This document shows, one piece after another, positions 38,476 to 45,500 of a stretch of 64,000 nt of DNA. This DNA comes from Comamonas testosteroni (GTDB lineage: Bacteria; Pseudomonadota; Gammaproteobacteria; Burkholderiales; Burkholderiaceae_C), in NCBI RefSeq assembly GCF_030505195.1, contig NZ_CP129672.1, positions 2,576,501 through 2,640,500 on the forward strand. The letters are read 5' to 3'. The translations under genes and the position numbers were made by a program. Within the stretch, counting starts at the first letter, position 1, and each line of letters opens with the position of its first letter. Below the pieces are notes generated by a model. It saw nothing but the letters and a program-made list of their open reading frames with translations, searched no databases and was not told where the DNA came from.

Positions 38476-38693
38476 CATGGCATCGGCGCAATCGCAAGTG
38501 TCTTGTGCCCACGCTGCGCGTTGCGGCCGTAGCGAGCCGGCCGATCTGCCGCCAGGTCCTGCGGGTGCTGCGCCATGCCCGGCAGGCGTGATGCGCGATT
38601 TTTGCCACTGACACCGGGCCTTGAGCCGCTGCAGAGTTCTCCTGAACTGGTTGATTCCCGCCAGCTCTCCTTCACATCCCACCGGAGCATTGC

Positions 38694-39893
38694 ATGTTGC
38701 AAACCGACTCTCACCTGATGCGGGCATACGCCCGCCAGCCCGTTTCTTTTGTGCGAGGGCGCGGCGCGCGCCTCTGGGATGAGCAAGGGAGGGAATACCT
38801 GGACGCCATCGCCGGAGTGGCCGTCACCAGCCTGGGCCATGCCCATCCCGAGATTGCTGCCGTCATGGCCGATCAAGCCGCCACGCTGCTGCATACCTCC
38901 AACGTGTTCCGTATCGACTGGCAAGAGCAGCTTGGCGAGCGCTTGTGCGCGCTCGCCGGCATGGAAAAAGTGTTCTTCTGCAATTCGGGTGCCGAGGCCA
39001 ATGAGACGGCTCTCAAGCTCGCCCGTCTGCACGGGCATCGCAAGCAGGTGGCTCAGCCGCAAATTCTCGTGATGGAGAACGCTTTTCACGGCCGCACGCT
39101 GGCGACGCTCGCCGCCACGGGCAATGCGGCCAAGCAACAGGGCTTCGAGCCGCAGATGCCCGGCTTCGTGCGCGTGCCCTATGACGACATCGATGCGGTG
39201 CGCCGCGCGGCCCGGGAAGCACCAGGTATCGTCGCCGTGCTGGTCGAGCCCGTACAGGGTGAAGGCGGCATCCGTGTCGCCAGTCCCGGCTACCTGCGCG
39301 CTCTGCGCGAGCTCTGCGACAGCCAGGGCTGGCTGCTGATGCTCGACGAGATCCAGACCGGCCTGGGCCGCACGGGGGCCTGGTTCGCACACCATCACGC
39401 CGGGATCACGCCCGATGTGATGACCCTGGCCAAGGCATTGGGCAATGGTGTTCCCATCGGCGCCTGTCTGGCGCGCGGCGCCGCCGCCGATCTGTTCTCC
39501 CCGGGCCAGCACGGCTCCACCTTCGGTGGCAATCCGCTGGCCTGCCGAGTCGCCTGCACGGTGCTGGGCATCATGGAAAGAGACGGTATGGCGCAGCGGG
39601 CAGCCCTGCTGGGCGAGCGCCTGTTGGCCGGGCTGCGGCTGGCTCTGGCAGGGCACCCAGATGTGCAGGCCATCCGAGGCCTGGGGCTGATGGCAGGGGT
39701 CGAGTTGAAGCGCAACTGCCAGGAGCTGGTCGGCCGCGCGCTGGCCGAACAGCGATTGCTGATTACCGTGACCCGTGAGCGCACGATTCGTCTGTTGCCG
39801 CCGCTGATCTGTGACGAAGCGCAGATTGACGACATCGTGGCTCGAGTTGCAAGTCTGTGCCATGACGGTGGCGCCAGTCACCACGCCGTCTAG
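38694..39893 (+). CDS. argD: Acetylornithine transaminase-type class III aminotransferase (ArgD-like)
   Basis: A 399-residue class III aminotransferase of the ArgD/AstC/GabT group. It has GARLWDEQGREYLDAIAGVAVTSLGHAHP, FCNSGAEANETALKLAR, VEPVQGEGGIRVASPGYLRALRELC, LLMLDEIQTGLGRTGAWFAHHH and the PLP lysine in MTLAKALGNGVPIGA (Lys247). Length and motifs fit N-acetylornithine aminotransferase of arginine synthesis, but the family also covers succinylornithine and 4-aminobutyrate enzymes. A 218-base gap with no recognised feature precedes it. A bidirectional terminator separates it from alr. Confidence 0.85.
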   Translation: MLQTDSHLMRAYARQPVSFVRGRGARLWDEQGREYLDAIAGVAVTSLGHAHPEIAAVMADQAATLLHTSNVFRIDWQEQLGERLCALAGMEKVFFCNSGAEANETALKLARLHGHRKQVAQPQILVMENAFHGRTLATLAATGNAAKQQGFEPQMPGFVRVPYDDIDAVRRAAREAPGIVAVLVEPVQGEGGIRVASPGYLRALRELCDSQGWLLMLDEIQTGLGRTGAWFAHHHAGITPDVMTLAKALGNGVPIGACLARGAAADLFSPGQHGSTFGGNPLACRVACTVLGIMERDGMAQRAALLGERLLAGLRLALAGHPDVQAIRGLGLMAGVELKRNCQELVGRALAEQRLLITVTRERTIRLLPPLICDEAQIDDIVARVASLCHDGGASHHAV

Positions 39894-39911
39894 CCCGCGC
39901 CTGCCGGGTCC

Positions 39912-39947
39912 GCAAAAAAGCCGCTGCCATGCAGCGGCTTCTGATTT
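39912..39947. terminator. Bidirectional terminator between argD-like gene and alr
   Basis: Perfect 9-bp stem AGCCGCTGC / GCAGCGGCT with loop CAT. An A-run on the left serves as the U-tract for alr on the minus strand, and TTCTGATTTT on the right serves the plus-strand gene. Confidence 0.85.
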
Positions 39948-39964
39948 TGGGGAGGCGGGCAGTC

Positions 39965-41071
39965 TTATTTGCCCGCACCCTCCACCTGCTTGGGCACGCG
40001 GGGAGCCACGGCGCACATCAGCTCATAGCCCAGCGTGCCGGCCGCAGCGGCTACCTCGTCGATGGGCAGCACGGCGCCATTGCTGGCGCGACCCCAGAGC
40101 GTGACCTCGCTGCCCAGCCTGGCCTTGGGAACGGGGCTCAGGTCCACGGCCATCATGTCCATGCTGACGCGGCCCAGGGTGCGGGTGCGCACACCGTCCA
40201 CCAGCACGGGCGTACCCGTGGGGCAGACGCGCGGATAGCCGTCCGCATAGCCGCAGGCCACCACGCCCAGGCGCAGCGGTCCGTCGCACTGAAAACGCGA
40301 GCCGTAGCCCACGGTGTCGCCGGCATGCAGCTCCTGCGTTCCGATGATTTTGGACGACAGCGTCATGGTCGGCTCAAGACCCCAGTGCGCCGCATCATGG
40401 GTGGGGAAGTCTGGCGAGCTGCCGTAGAGCACGATGCCGGGGCGCACCCAGTCGCAGCGCACATTGTTCTCGTCACCATGCAGCAAGGTGGCAGCGCTGT
40501 TGCTGATGCTGCGCTCGCCGGGCAGGTCCAGCGTGGTTTCGTGAAAGACCCGGAGCTGGTGGTCCATGCCATGCTCCACATCGGCATCGCTGAAGTGGGT
40601 CATGAACGAGATCTCGTCGACCTGGGGCAGGGCGTTCAGCCGCGCATAAGCCGCACGAAAACGCTCGGGTGTAAAGCCCAGCCGGTTCATGCCGCTGTTC
40701 ATCTTGAGGAAGATTCGGTGGCCGACCTGGGTCTTGTGCGCGGCCAGCCAGTCGATCTGTTCGTCGCAGTGCACGGCATGCCAGATGCCCAGGCGCGAGC
40801 AGATTTCCAGGTCGCGCAGCTCGAACACGCCTTCGAGCAGCAGGATGGGGCCGCGCCAGCCCAGATTGCGCACGCGCTGGGCCTCATCGAGGTCCAGCAT
40901 GGCGAAACCGTCTGTCGCTCGCAGGCCGTCGAACACGTTTTCGATACCGTGGCCATAAGCGTTGGCTTTGATCACGGACCACAATTTGGCATCGGGGACG
41001 GTCTGCCGCACCCGCTCCAGATTGTGGCGAATGGCTTCAGGATGGATGGTGGCAATAATGGGACGGGGCAT
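39965..41071 (-). CDS. alr: Alanine racemase
   Basis: Interconverts L- and D-alanine for peptidoglycan. The 368-residue protein has the PLP lysine in LWSVIKANAYGHG (Lys35), the catalytic Tyr in VGYGSRFQCDGPLRLGVVACGYADGYPR (Tyr256), MNSGMNRLG and DMMAVDLSP. The start is ATG 41071 (MPRPIIATI); a TTG four codons earlier has no support. Divergent from lplT with a 133-base gap, an arrangement known from other Burkholderiales. Confidence 0.95.
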   Translation of the reverse strand: MPRPIIATIHPEAIRHNLERVRQTVPDAKLWSVIKANAYGHGIENVFDGLRATDGFAMLDLDEAQRVRNLGWRGPILLLEGVFELRDLEICSRLGIWHAVHCDEQIDWLAAHKTQVGHRIFLKMNSGMNRLGFTPERFRAAYARLNALPQVDEISFMTHFSDADVEHGMDHQLRVFHETTLDLPGERSISNSAATLLHGDENNVRCDWVRPGIVLYGSSPDFPTHDAAHWGLEPTMTLSSKIIGTQELHAGDTVGYGSRFQCDGPLRLGVVACGYADGYPRVCPTGTPVLVDGVRTRTLGRVSMDMMAVDLSPVPKARLGSEVTLWGRASNGAVLPIDEVAAAAGTLGYELMCAVAPRVPKQVEGAGK

Positions 41072-41204
41072 GGTTTTTCTCAATCAGACCAGTGGGATTC
41101 TGGCACTGTAGGCTCAAGCCTGCGTGATATAACCGCCAGTCACTTGCCACGGGGTCTCTTATTTACTCGGCATCGGTCCAGCCGATGCCAGTTCCAGCTA
41201 ATTC

Positions 41205-42506
41205 ATGAAGCGCGGTTTCTACACCATCATGTCAGCGCAGTTTTTCAGCTCGCTGGCAGACAACGCCTTGTTTGTGACCGCTGTAGAGCTGTTGCGTGCC
41301 AATGGTGCCCCTGAGTGGCAACGTGCTGCCCTGGTGCCCATGTTTGCACTGTTCTACGTGGTTCTGGCGCCCTTTGTCGGAGCCTTTGCGGACGCATTGC
41401 CCAAGGGCAAGGTCATGTTCATCAGCAACGCCATCAAGGTGATAGGTTGTCTGATGATGCTCTTCGGCCATCATCCCTTGATCGCCTATGCCGTCATCGG
41501 GCTGGGCGCGGCCGCCTATTCGCCGGCCAAGTACGGCATCCTGACCGAGCTGCTGCCGGCCTCCCAGCTGGTCAAGGCCAATGGCTGGATCGAGGGGCTG
41601 ACCATCACCTCCATCATTTTGGGCGTGCTGGTGGGCGGCCAACTGGTGGGGCCGACCATTTCCGGGCATCTGCTGGCTTTTGACTTCCCGTATCTCGATA
41701 CCGGCGTGGACACCCCTGCCGAGGCCGCAATTGCCCTGCTGATCCTGATCTACGTCGTGGCGGCCTGGTTCAATCTGCATATTCCGCTGACGGGCGTGGC
41801 CATGCGCCCGCTGCGCGAAGACCCGAACAAGAGCCTGGTGGCCAATCTGCTGGGCCTGCTGCCCGACTTCTGGCGCTGCAGCAAACGCCTGTGGGCCGAC
41901 AAGCTGGGCCAGATTTCGCTGTCCACCACCACGCTGTTCTGGGGGGCGTCGGGCAATTTGCGCTATATCGTGCTGGCCTGGGGGGCCGCAGCCCTGGGTT
42001 ACAGCACCACCCAGGCTTCGGCCCTGGTGGGGGTGGTGGCAATAGGCACGGCCGTTGGTGCCGTGCTGGCATCCATGCGCATGCGCCTGGACAACGCCAC
42101 GCGGGTGATTCCCCTGGGCGCGCTCATGGGCCTGCTCGTGGTCTGCATGATCTTTATCGACAATCTCTGGGTGGCCGTGCCCTTCCTCATTTTGCTTGGC
42201 GGTCTGGGTGGCTTTCTGGTCGTGCCCATGAATGCCCTGCTGCAGCATCGCGGCCACAATCTCATGGGCGCGGGTCGCTCGATTGCGGTACAGAACTTCA
42301 ACGAGCAACTGGCCATTCTGGCCATGGGCGGTTTCTACAGCCTGTCCACCAAGATGGGATTGACTGCCTTTGGTGCGATCACGGTATTCGGTCTGCTGGT
42401 TGCCGCTAGCATGGTGCTGATCGGTATTTGGCACTGGAATAATTGCAGAAGGCACTCGGCAGAGGTTGAAAAGCTGCTGGAAGTCGCCCGCCGCGACTGC
42501 CATTGA
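41205..42506 (+). CDS. lplT: Lysophospholipid transporter LplT
   Basis: MFS flippase of 433 residues that brings lysophospholipids across the inner membrane for re-acylation. It starts MKRGFYTIMSAQFFSSLADNALFVTAVELL, the LplT fingerprint, with SPAKYGILTELLPASQLVKANGWIEGLTI and LRYIVLAWGAAALGYSTTQASALVG. In E. coli lplT is joined to aas (acyltransferase); no aas follows here. The ATG at 41205 is the first in frame. A strong hairpin with T-run ends the unit. Confidence 0.9.
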   Translation: MKRGFYTIMSAQFFSSLADNALFVTAVELLRANGAPEWQRAALVPMFALFYVVLAPFVGAFADALPKGKVMFISNAIKVIGCLMMLFGHHPLIAYAVIGLGAAAYSPAKYGILTELLPASQLVKANGWIEGLTITSIILGVLVGGQLVGPTISGHLLAFDFPYLDTGVDTPAEAAIALLILIYVVAAWFNLHIPLTGVAMRPLREDPNKSLVANLLGLLPDFWRCSKRLWADKLGQISLSTTTLFWGASGNLRYIVLAWGAAALGYSTTQASALVGVVAIGTAVGAVLASMRMRLDNATRVIPLGALMGLLVVCMIFIDNLWVAVPFLILLGGLGGFLVVPMNALLQHRGHNLMGAGRSIAVQNFNEQLAILAMGGFYSLSTKMGLTAFGAITVFGLLVAASMVLIGIWHWNNCRRHSAEVEKLLEVARRDCH

Positions 42507-42544
42507 CGCCCTGCAGCGGGCCCCGGCAAGCTGCACTCACTACA

Positions 42545-42593
42545 CAATCAATAGCTTCTAACGCTTGCAGAGCAAGTGTTAGAAGTCTTTTTT
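42545..42593 (+). terminator. Strong hairpin with T-run (palindromic element copy A3) between lplT and the EamA gene
   Basis: CTTCTAACGCTTGC (42555-42568) pairs with GCAAGTGTTAGAAG (42572-42585) at 13 of 14 positions, loop AGA, followed by TCTTTTTT to 42593. It is preceded by CAATCAATAG as in the elements at 11318 and 49173. The ATG of the next gene follows the last T directly. Confidence 0.85.
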
Positions 42594-43487
42594 ATGCATA
42601 GTCCACTGCCTGTATTTGCGCTGCTGCTCAATGCCCTGATCTGGGGGTTGTCCTGGTGGCCATTTCGTCTCATGCATGAGGCCGGACTGCATCCGCTGTG
42701 GGCCACGGCATCGATGTATGCGCTGGTGCTGGCCGGTCTGCTGGCGCTGCGCCCCGCCAGCCTCAGGCAGGCCTGGCAATACCCGGCGCTCCTGCTGCTG
42801 GCTGCCAGTTCGGGCCTGAACAATGTGGCCTTCAACTGGGCCGTGACCGTGGGCGACGTGGTGCGCGTCATCTTGCTGTTCTATCTCATGCCGGCCTGGG
42901 CGGTACTGCTGGCCTGGAAGCTGCTGGGCGAAAAGCCCACGCCCATGGCGCTGCTGCGCCTGTTGCTGGCCTTTGGCGGTGTGGTGCTGGTGTTGCTGCC
43001 CGCCGATGCCTCGCTCTCCGGGCTGTTTGCCGGTCTCACCGTGGCCGATGCGCTGGCCGTGTTCGGCGGCTTCATGTTTGCGCTGACCAATGTGTTGCTG
43101 CGCCGCTTTCAAGGCATTCCGGCCCAGGCCCGCATGCTGGCCATGTTTGCCGGCTGCATGAGCATGGGCCTGCTGACCGCCCTGACCGCCCTGACCGCCA
43201 GCAGCCTGGGTGTGGTGCCGGGCTTTCCAGCCTTCGACGGCAGCTGGGCCCTGGTGGCACTGGGCCTGGCTGGGCTGCTGATGCTGGGCAACTGGGCCCT
43301 GCAATTCGGTGCCGCCCATCTGCCTTCAGGCGTGACCTCGGTGGTCATGCTCAGCGAAGTGGTGTTTGCCAGCGTCTCCTCGGTGCTGATCGCCCATGAG
43401 GTGCTCTCGGCGCGTACGCTGGCCGGCGGTGCGCTCATCATGGGAGCAGCCTTGCTGGCCACCTTGGGCAGAGCACCGAAAAAATAG
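42594..43487 (+). CDS. EamA/DMT-family transporter
   Basis: A 297-residue drug/metabolite transporter with ten predicted helices as two EamA repeats: LLLNALIWGLSWWPFRLMHEAG opens the first, ADALAVFGGFMFALTNVLLRRF opens the second, and VTSVVMLSEVVFASVSSVLIAHEVLSARTLAGGALIMGAAL closes it. ATG 42594 is needed to keep the first helix, yet it has no ribosome site: the upstream bases are the T-tract of a terminator hairpin. A GTG at 42576 would lie inside the hairpin. Expression may therefore be low or leaderless-like. Substrate unknown. Confidence 0.85.
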   Translation: MHSPLPVFALLLNALIWGLSWWPFRLMHEAGLHPLWATASMYALVLAGLLALRPASLRQAWQYPALLLLAASSGLNNVAFNWAVTVGDVVRVILLFYLMPAWAVLLAWKLLGEKPTPMALLRLLLAFGGVVLVLLPADASLSGLFAGLTVADALAVFGGFMFALTNVLLRRFQGIPAQARMLAMFAGCMSMGLLTALTALTASSLGVVPGFPAFDGSWALVALGLAGLLMLGNWALQFGAAHLPSGVTSVVMLSEVVFASVSSVLIAHEVLSARTLAGGALIMGAALLATLGRAPKK

Positions 43488-43511
43488 CCCAAACCCCATC
43501 AAGGACACCGA

Positions 43512-43560
43512 GGAAGGGCCTGCGCCGGCCGCCCAGGCGCACAGCGCCTCAGGGGGTCAC
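43512..43560. repeat. GC-rich dispersed intergenic repeat, copy 3 (inverted)
   Basis: The reverse complement reads GTGACCCCCTGAGGCGCT then TGCGCCTGGGCGGCC, nearly identical to the start of copy 2 at 10545. It lies between the convergent EamA and AmiS/UreI genes and includes the last bases of the latter. Confidence 0.7.
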
Positions 43561-44072
43561 ATGAGCTTCCCCGCCAGGATCAGGTATCCGGGCACCCAGC
43601 CCGTCAGCACGCCTTGGGCGATGCACAGCCAGCCCGTGGGGCGCTCAATGCTTTTCTTGAGCGCCAGCAGCGCGAAGAACAAGGCCCAGAGTACGGCCCA
43701 GGCTGCCCAGTTGATGCCCATCCACCAGTCCAGCCCCGAGATGGCGCTGGTCAGTGTATCGAGGGCGACGGGAACGGCGGTGACCGCCACGAACAGGCTG
43801 AACCAGCCCAGACCGCGGCCGTCGGCGCCGCTGAAGCGATTGAAAGCCACCCAGAGATAGGTGAAGGCGAACAGCAGGGTCAGCGCGCCGCTCTTGACCG
43901 ATGCCGCGTCGGCCGCCGGGCCGAAGATGCTGGCCAGGCCGATGCATAGCGACACCACTCCGGTGAAGATATTGATGACCCAGATCTCCTTGTCGGCAAT
44001 CTTGCCCAGCATCCACAGGCCGTTGAGAAACAGCACCGCACCCACATAAAACAGCGACAAACCCAACCACAT
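43557..44072 (-). CDS. AmiS/UreI-family amide/urea channel
   Basis: A 171-residue membrane protein with six predicted helices. It begins MWLGLSLFYVGAVLFLNGLWMLGKIADKEIWVINIF and has LTLLFAFTYLWVAFN and a Trp-rich segment (DWWMGINWAAWAVLWALFF), matching AmiS/UreI proteins that let urea or short amides across the inner membrane. The ATG at 44072 has AAGGAG about six bases upstream; the longer open frame is Arg/Pro-rich and unlike a protein start. Neither a urease nor an amidase gene adjoins it. Confidence 0.88.
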   Translation of the reverse strand: MWLGLSLFYVGAVLFLNGLWMLGKIADKEIWVINIFTGVVSLCIGLASIFGPAADAASVKSGALTLLFAFTYLWVAFNRFSGADGRGLGWFSLFVAVTAVPVALDTLTSAISGLDWWMGINWAAWAVLWALFFALLALKKSIERPTGWLCIAQGVLTGWVPGYLILAGKLM

Positions 44073-44187
44073 ACACGCTCCTTGGCTGCAGGCCGGTGCA
44101 GCGCGGCCGAGATTGTGGGGCCGTGCGGGGCGGGGCGGAACCCTGGGCGAACGCAAAAGAGTCTTGCGCCATGGGGCGGGAATGGGC

Positions 44188-45363
44188 TCACAAACCCTCG
44201 TCGCGACCATCGCGCAGGCGGCGGTACAGCGTGCCGCGCGAGATGCCCAGGGCGCGCGCGGCCTGGGAGACATTGCCGCCATGCTGGTCCAGCGTCTCCC
44301 TGATCAGCTGCGCGCTGTGCTCGCGCAGCGTCGCCAGGGGCTGCGCCTCGGCGGCGGGCGTTGCTTCGGTGGTTACGGGGCTGGCCTGGTCTTGCGCACT
44401 GCTGGTGTCCAGGTGCGTGCCAAGGCCGTGCGAGGTTTGCAGATGCGCCTGCATCCAGACGCCCAGGCCGCTGGTCAGGCGCAGCGGTGCGGGGCCGGGC
44501 TGGCCGCTCAGTTGCAGCAGGCGAGATAGATCATGGCCCAGCAGCTCCTGAGCGCTGCGCGCACCGAGGCCGCGCTGGCCGATGAGCTGGGCGGCGGTGC
44601 CGTTCATCCAGGCGACGCGGCCATCGGCAGCCACGCCCATCAGCGCCTGCAGCGGCGTGTGCAGCAGTGCCGGTGTCACCTGAAAGCGCAGCACCAGATG
44701 CTCGTGCGACTGCGCCTGCAGCAAGGTGTTTTCGATGGTCGTGGCATACATGCCGACCACGGGACTGGCATCGAAGCTGAAATGCTGCTCCTCCACCATC
44801 AGGTTGAGCACCCCGGCCAGGCGGCCATGCACGTCGCGTATGGGGGCTGCTGCGCAGCGGAAGGCGTGCAGTTCGTCGAAATAGTGCTCGCCGTTGGTGA
44901 CGGTGCAGGCCTGGCCGGTGGCGGCGACGATGCCCGGTGCGTTCGTGCCCATGGCCTGCTCGGACATGTTCAGGCCGACCCGCTCGTCACGGGGCCGCAT
45001 GGATGCCGGGGAGACATGGAGCACGATGCCCTTGTCGTCCGTCAGCATCACCCGCGTGCCGGTGCCCGCCAGGGCCTGCTCCAGGGTCGGCAGCTCGTGC
45101 TGCAGTGCCTGCAGCAGGCTGCGGCAGCGCTCCTGCGTGGCATGCAGCCGGCTGGGGCTGACGGGAGCCAGAGCCAGCCGCCGGCCATTGCAGTGCTGGC
45201 GCTGGCTGCGCAGCCAGGACTGGATGACCGCCTCGCTGACCAGGCCCGAGGGGCGTATGCCGGCCTCGAAGAACTGGCGGCGAGCCTGCAAGGCCCGCTC
45301 CGCACCGGTGCTCGAGAAGCACTGCTGTAGCGCGTCCATCGCGCGTGACTCATCAACGCTCAT
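44188..45363 (-). CDS. GAF/Fis-type regulator resembling AcoR but lacking the AAA+ domain
   Basis: A regulator of about 391 residues. The N-terminal part (AGIRPSGLVSEAVIQSWLRSQ) and GAF domain (GTRVMLTDDKGIVLHVSP...GTNAPGIVAATGQACTVTNGEHYFDELHAFRCAAAPIRDVHGRLAGVLNL) match AcoR-like sigma-54 activators. A PAS-like stretch and linker follow, then a C-terminal Fis helix-turn-helix (HGGNVSQAARALGISRGTLYRRL). The central AAA+ ATPase with Walker motifs and GAFTGA is missing, with no sign of a frameshift. ATG 45363 (MSVDESRAMD) is chosen among several in-frame starts. It is divergent from the quinohemoprotein alcohol dehydrogenase gene. Confidence 0.85.
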   Translation of the reverse strand: MSVDESRAMDALQQCFSSTGAERALQARRQFFEAGIRPSGLVSEAVIQSWLRSQRQHCNGRRLALAPVSPSRLHATQERCRSLLQALQHELPTLEQALAGTGTRVMLTDDKGIVLHVSPASMRPRDERVGLNMSEQAMGTNAPGIVAATGQACTVTNGEHYFDELHAFRCAAAPIRDVHGRLAGVLNLMVEEQHFSFDASPVVGMYATTIENTLLQAQSHEHLVLRFQVTPALLHTPLQALMGVAADGRVAWMNGTAAQLIGQRGLGARSAQELLGHDLSRLLQLSGQPGPAPLRLTSGLGVWMQAHLQTSHGLGTHLDTSSAQDQASPVTTEATPAAEAQPLATLREHSAQLIRETLDQHGGNVSQAARALGISRGTLYRRLRDGRDEGL

Positions 45364-45397
45364 GTCATGTCCAAGCTGTCCGCAGGAGCGGTCAATG

Positions 45398-45414
45398 TGT
45401 TCCGCAATGGAACA
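45398..45414. promoter_or_regulatory. Inverted repeat TGTTCC-N5-GGAACA, probable activator site
   Basis: Perfect 6-bp arms around GCAAT, placed about 44 bases upstream of the candidate -24 element and between the divergent regulator and dehydrogenase genes. A Fis-type domain binds such palindromes; the regulator next door is the natural candidate. Confidence 0.6.
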
Positions 45415-45457
45415 GTTCGAGCCTGGGGAAATCCCGATCGTGAACAAAAACAGGCCA

Positions 45458-45473
45458 TGGACCATGCTTTGCG
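45458..45473 (+). promoter_or_regulatory. Candidate sigma-54 (-24/-12) promoter of the alcohol dehydrogenase
   Basis: TGG at 45458-45460 and TTGC at 45469-45472 keep the exact ten-base gap between GG and GC expected for sigma-54. The -24 block (TGGACCA versus TGGCACG) is only partly conserved. The start codon lies 28 bases downstream. Confidence 0.5.
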
Positions 45474-45500
45474 GCATAGCAATCACAACAGGAGACCTCG

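Noticed and set aside
38478..38611. Short frame between the YggS gene and the ArgD-like gene
   Set aside because: About 44 codons, Pro/Cys/Arg-rich, no ribosome site and no similarity; the 218-base gap is treated as empty.
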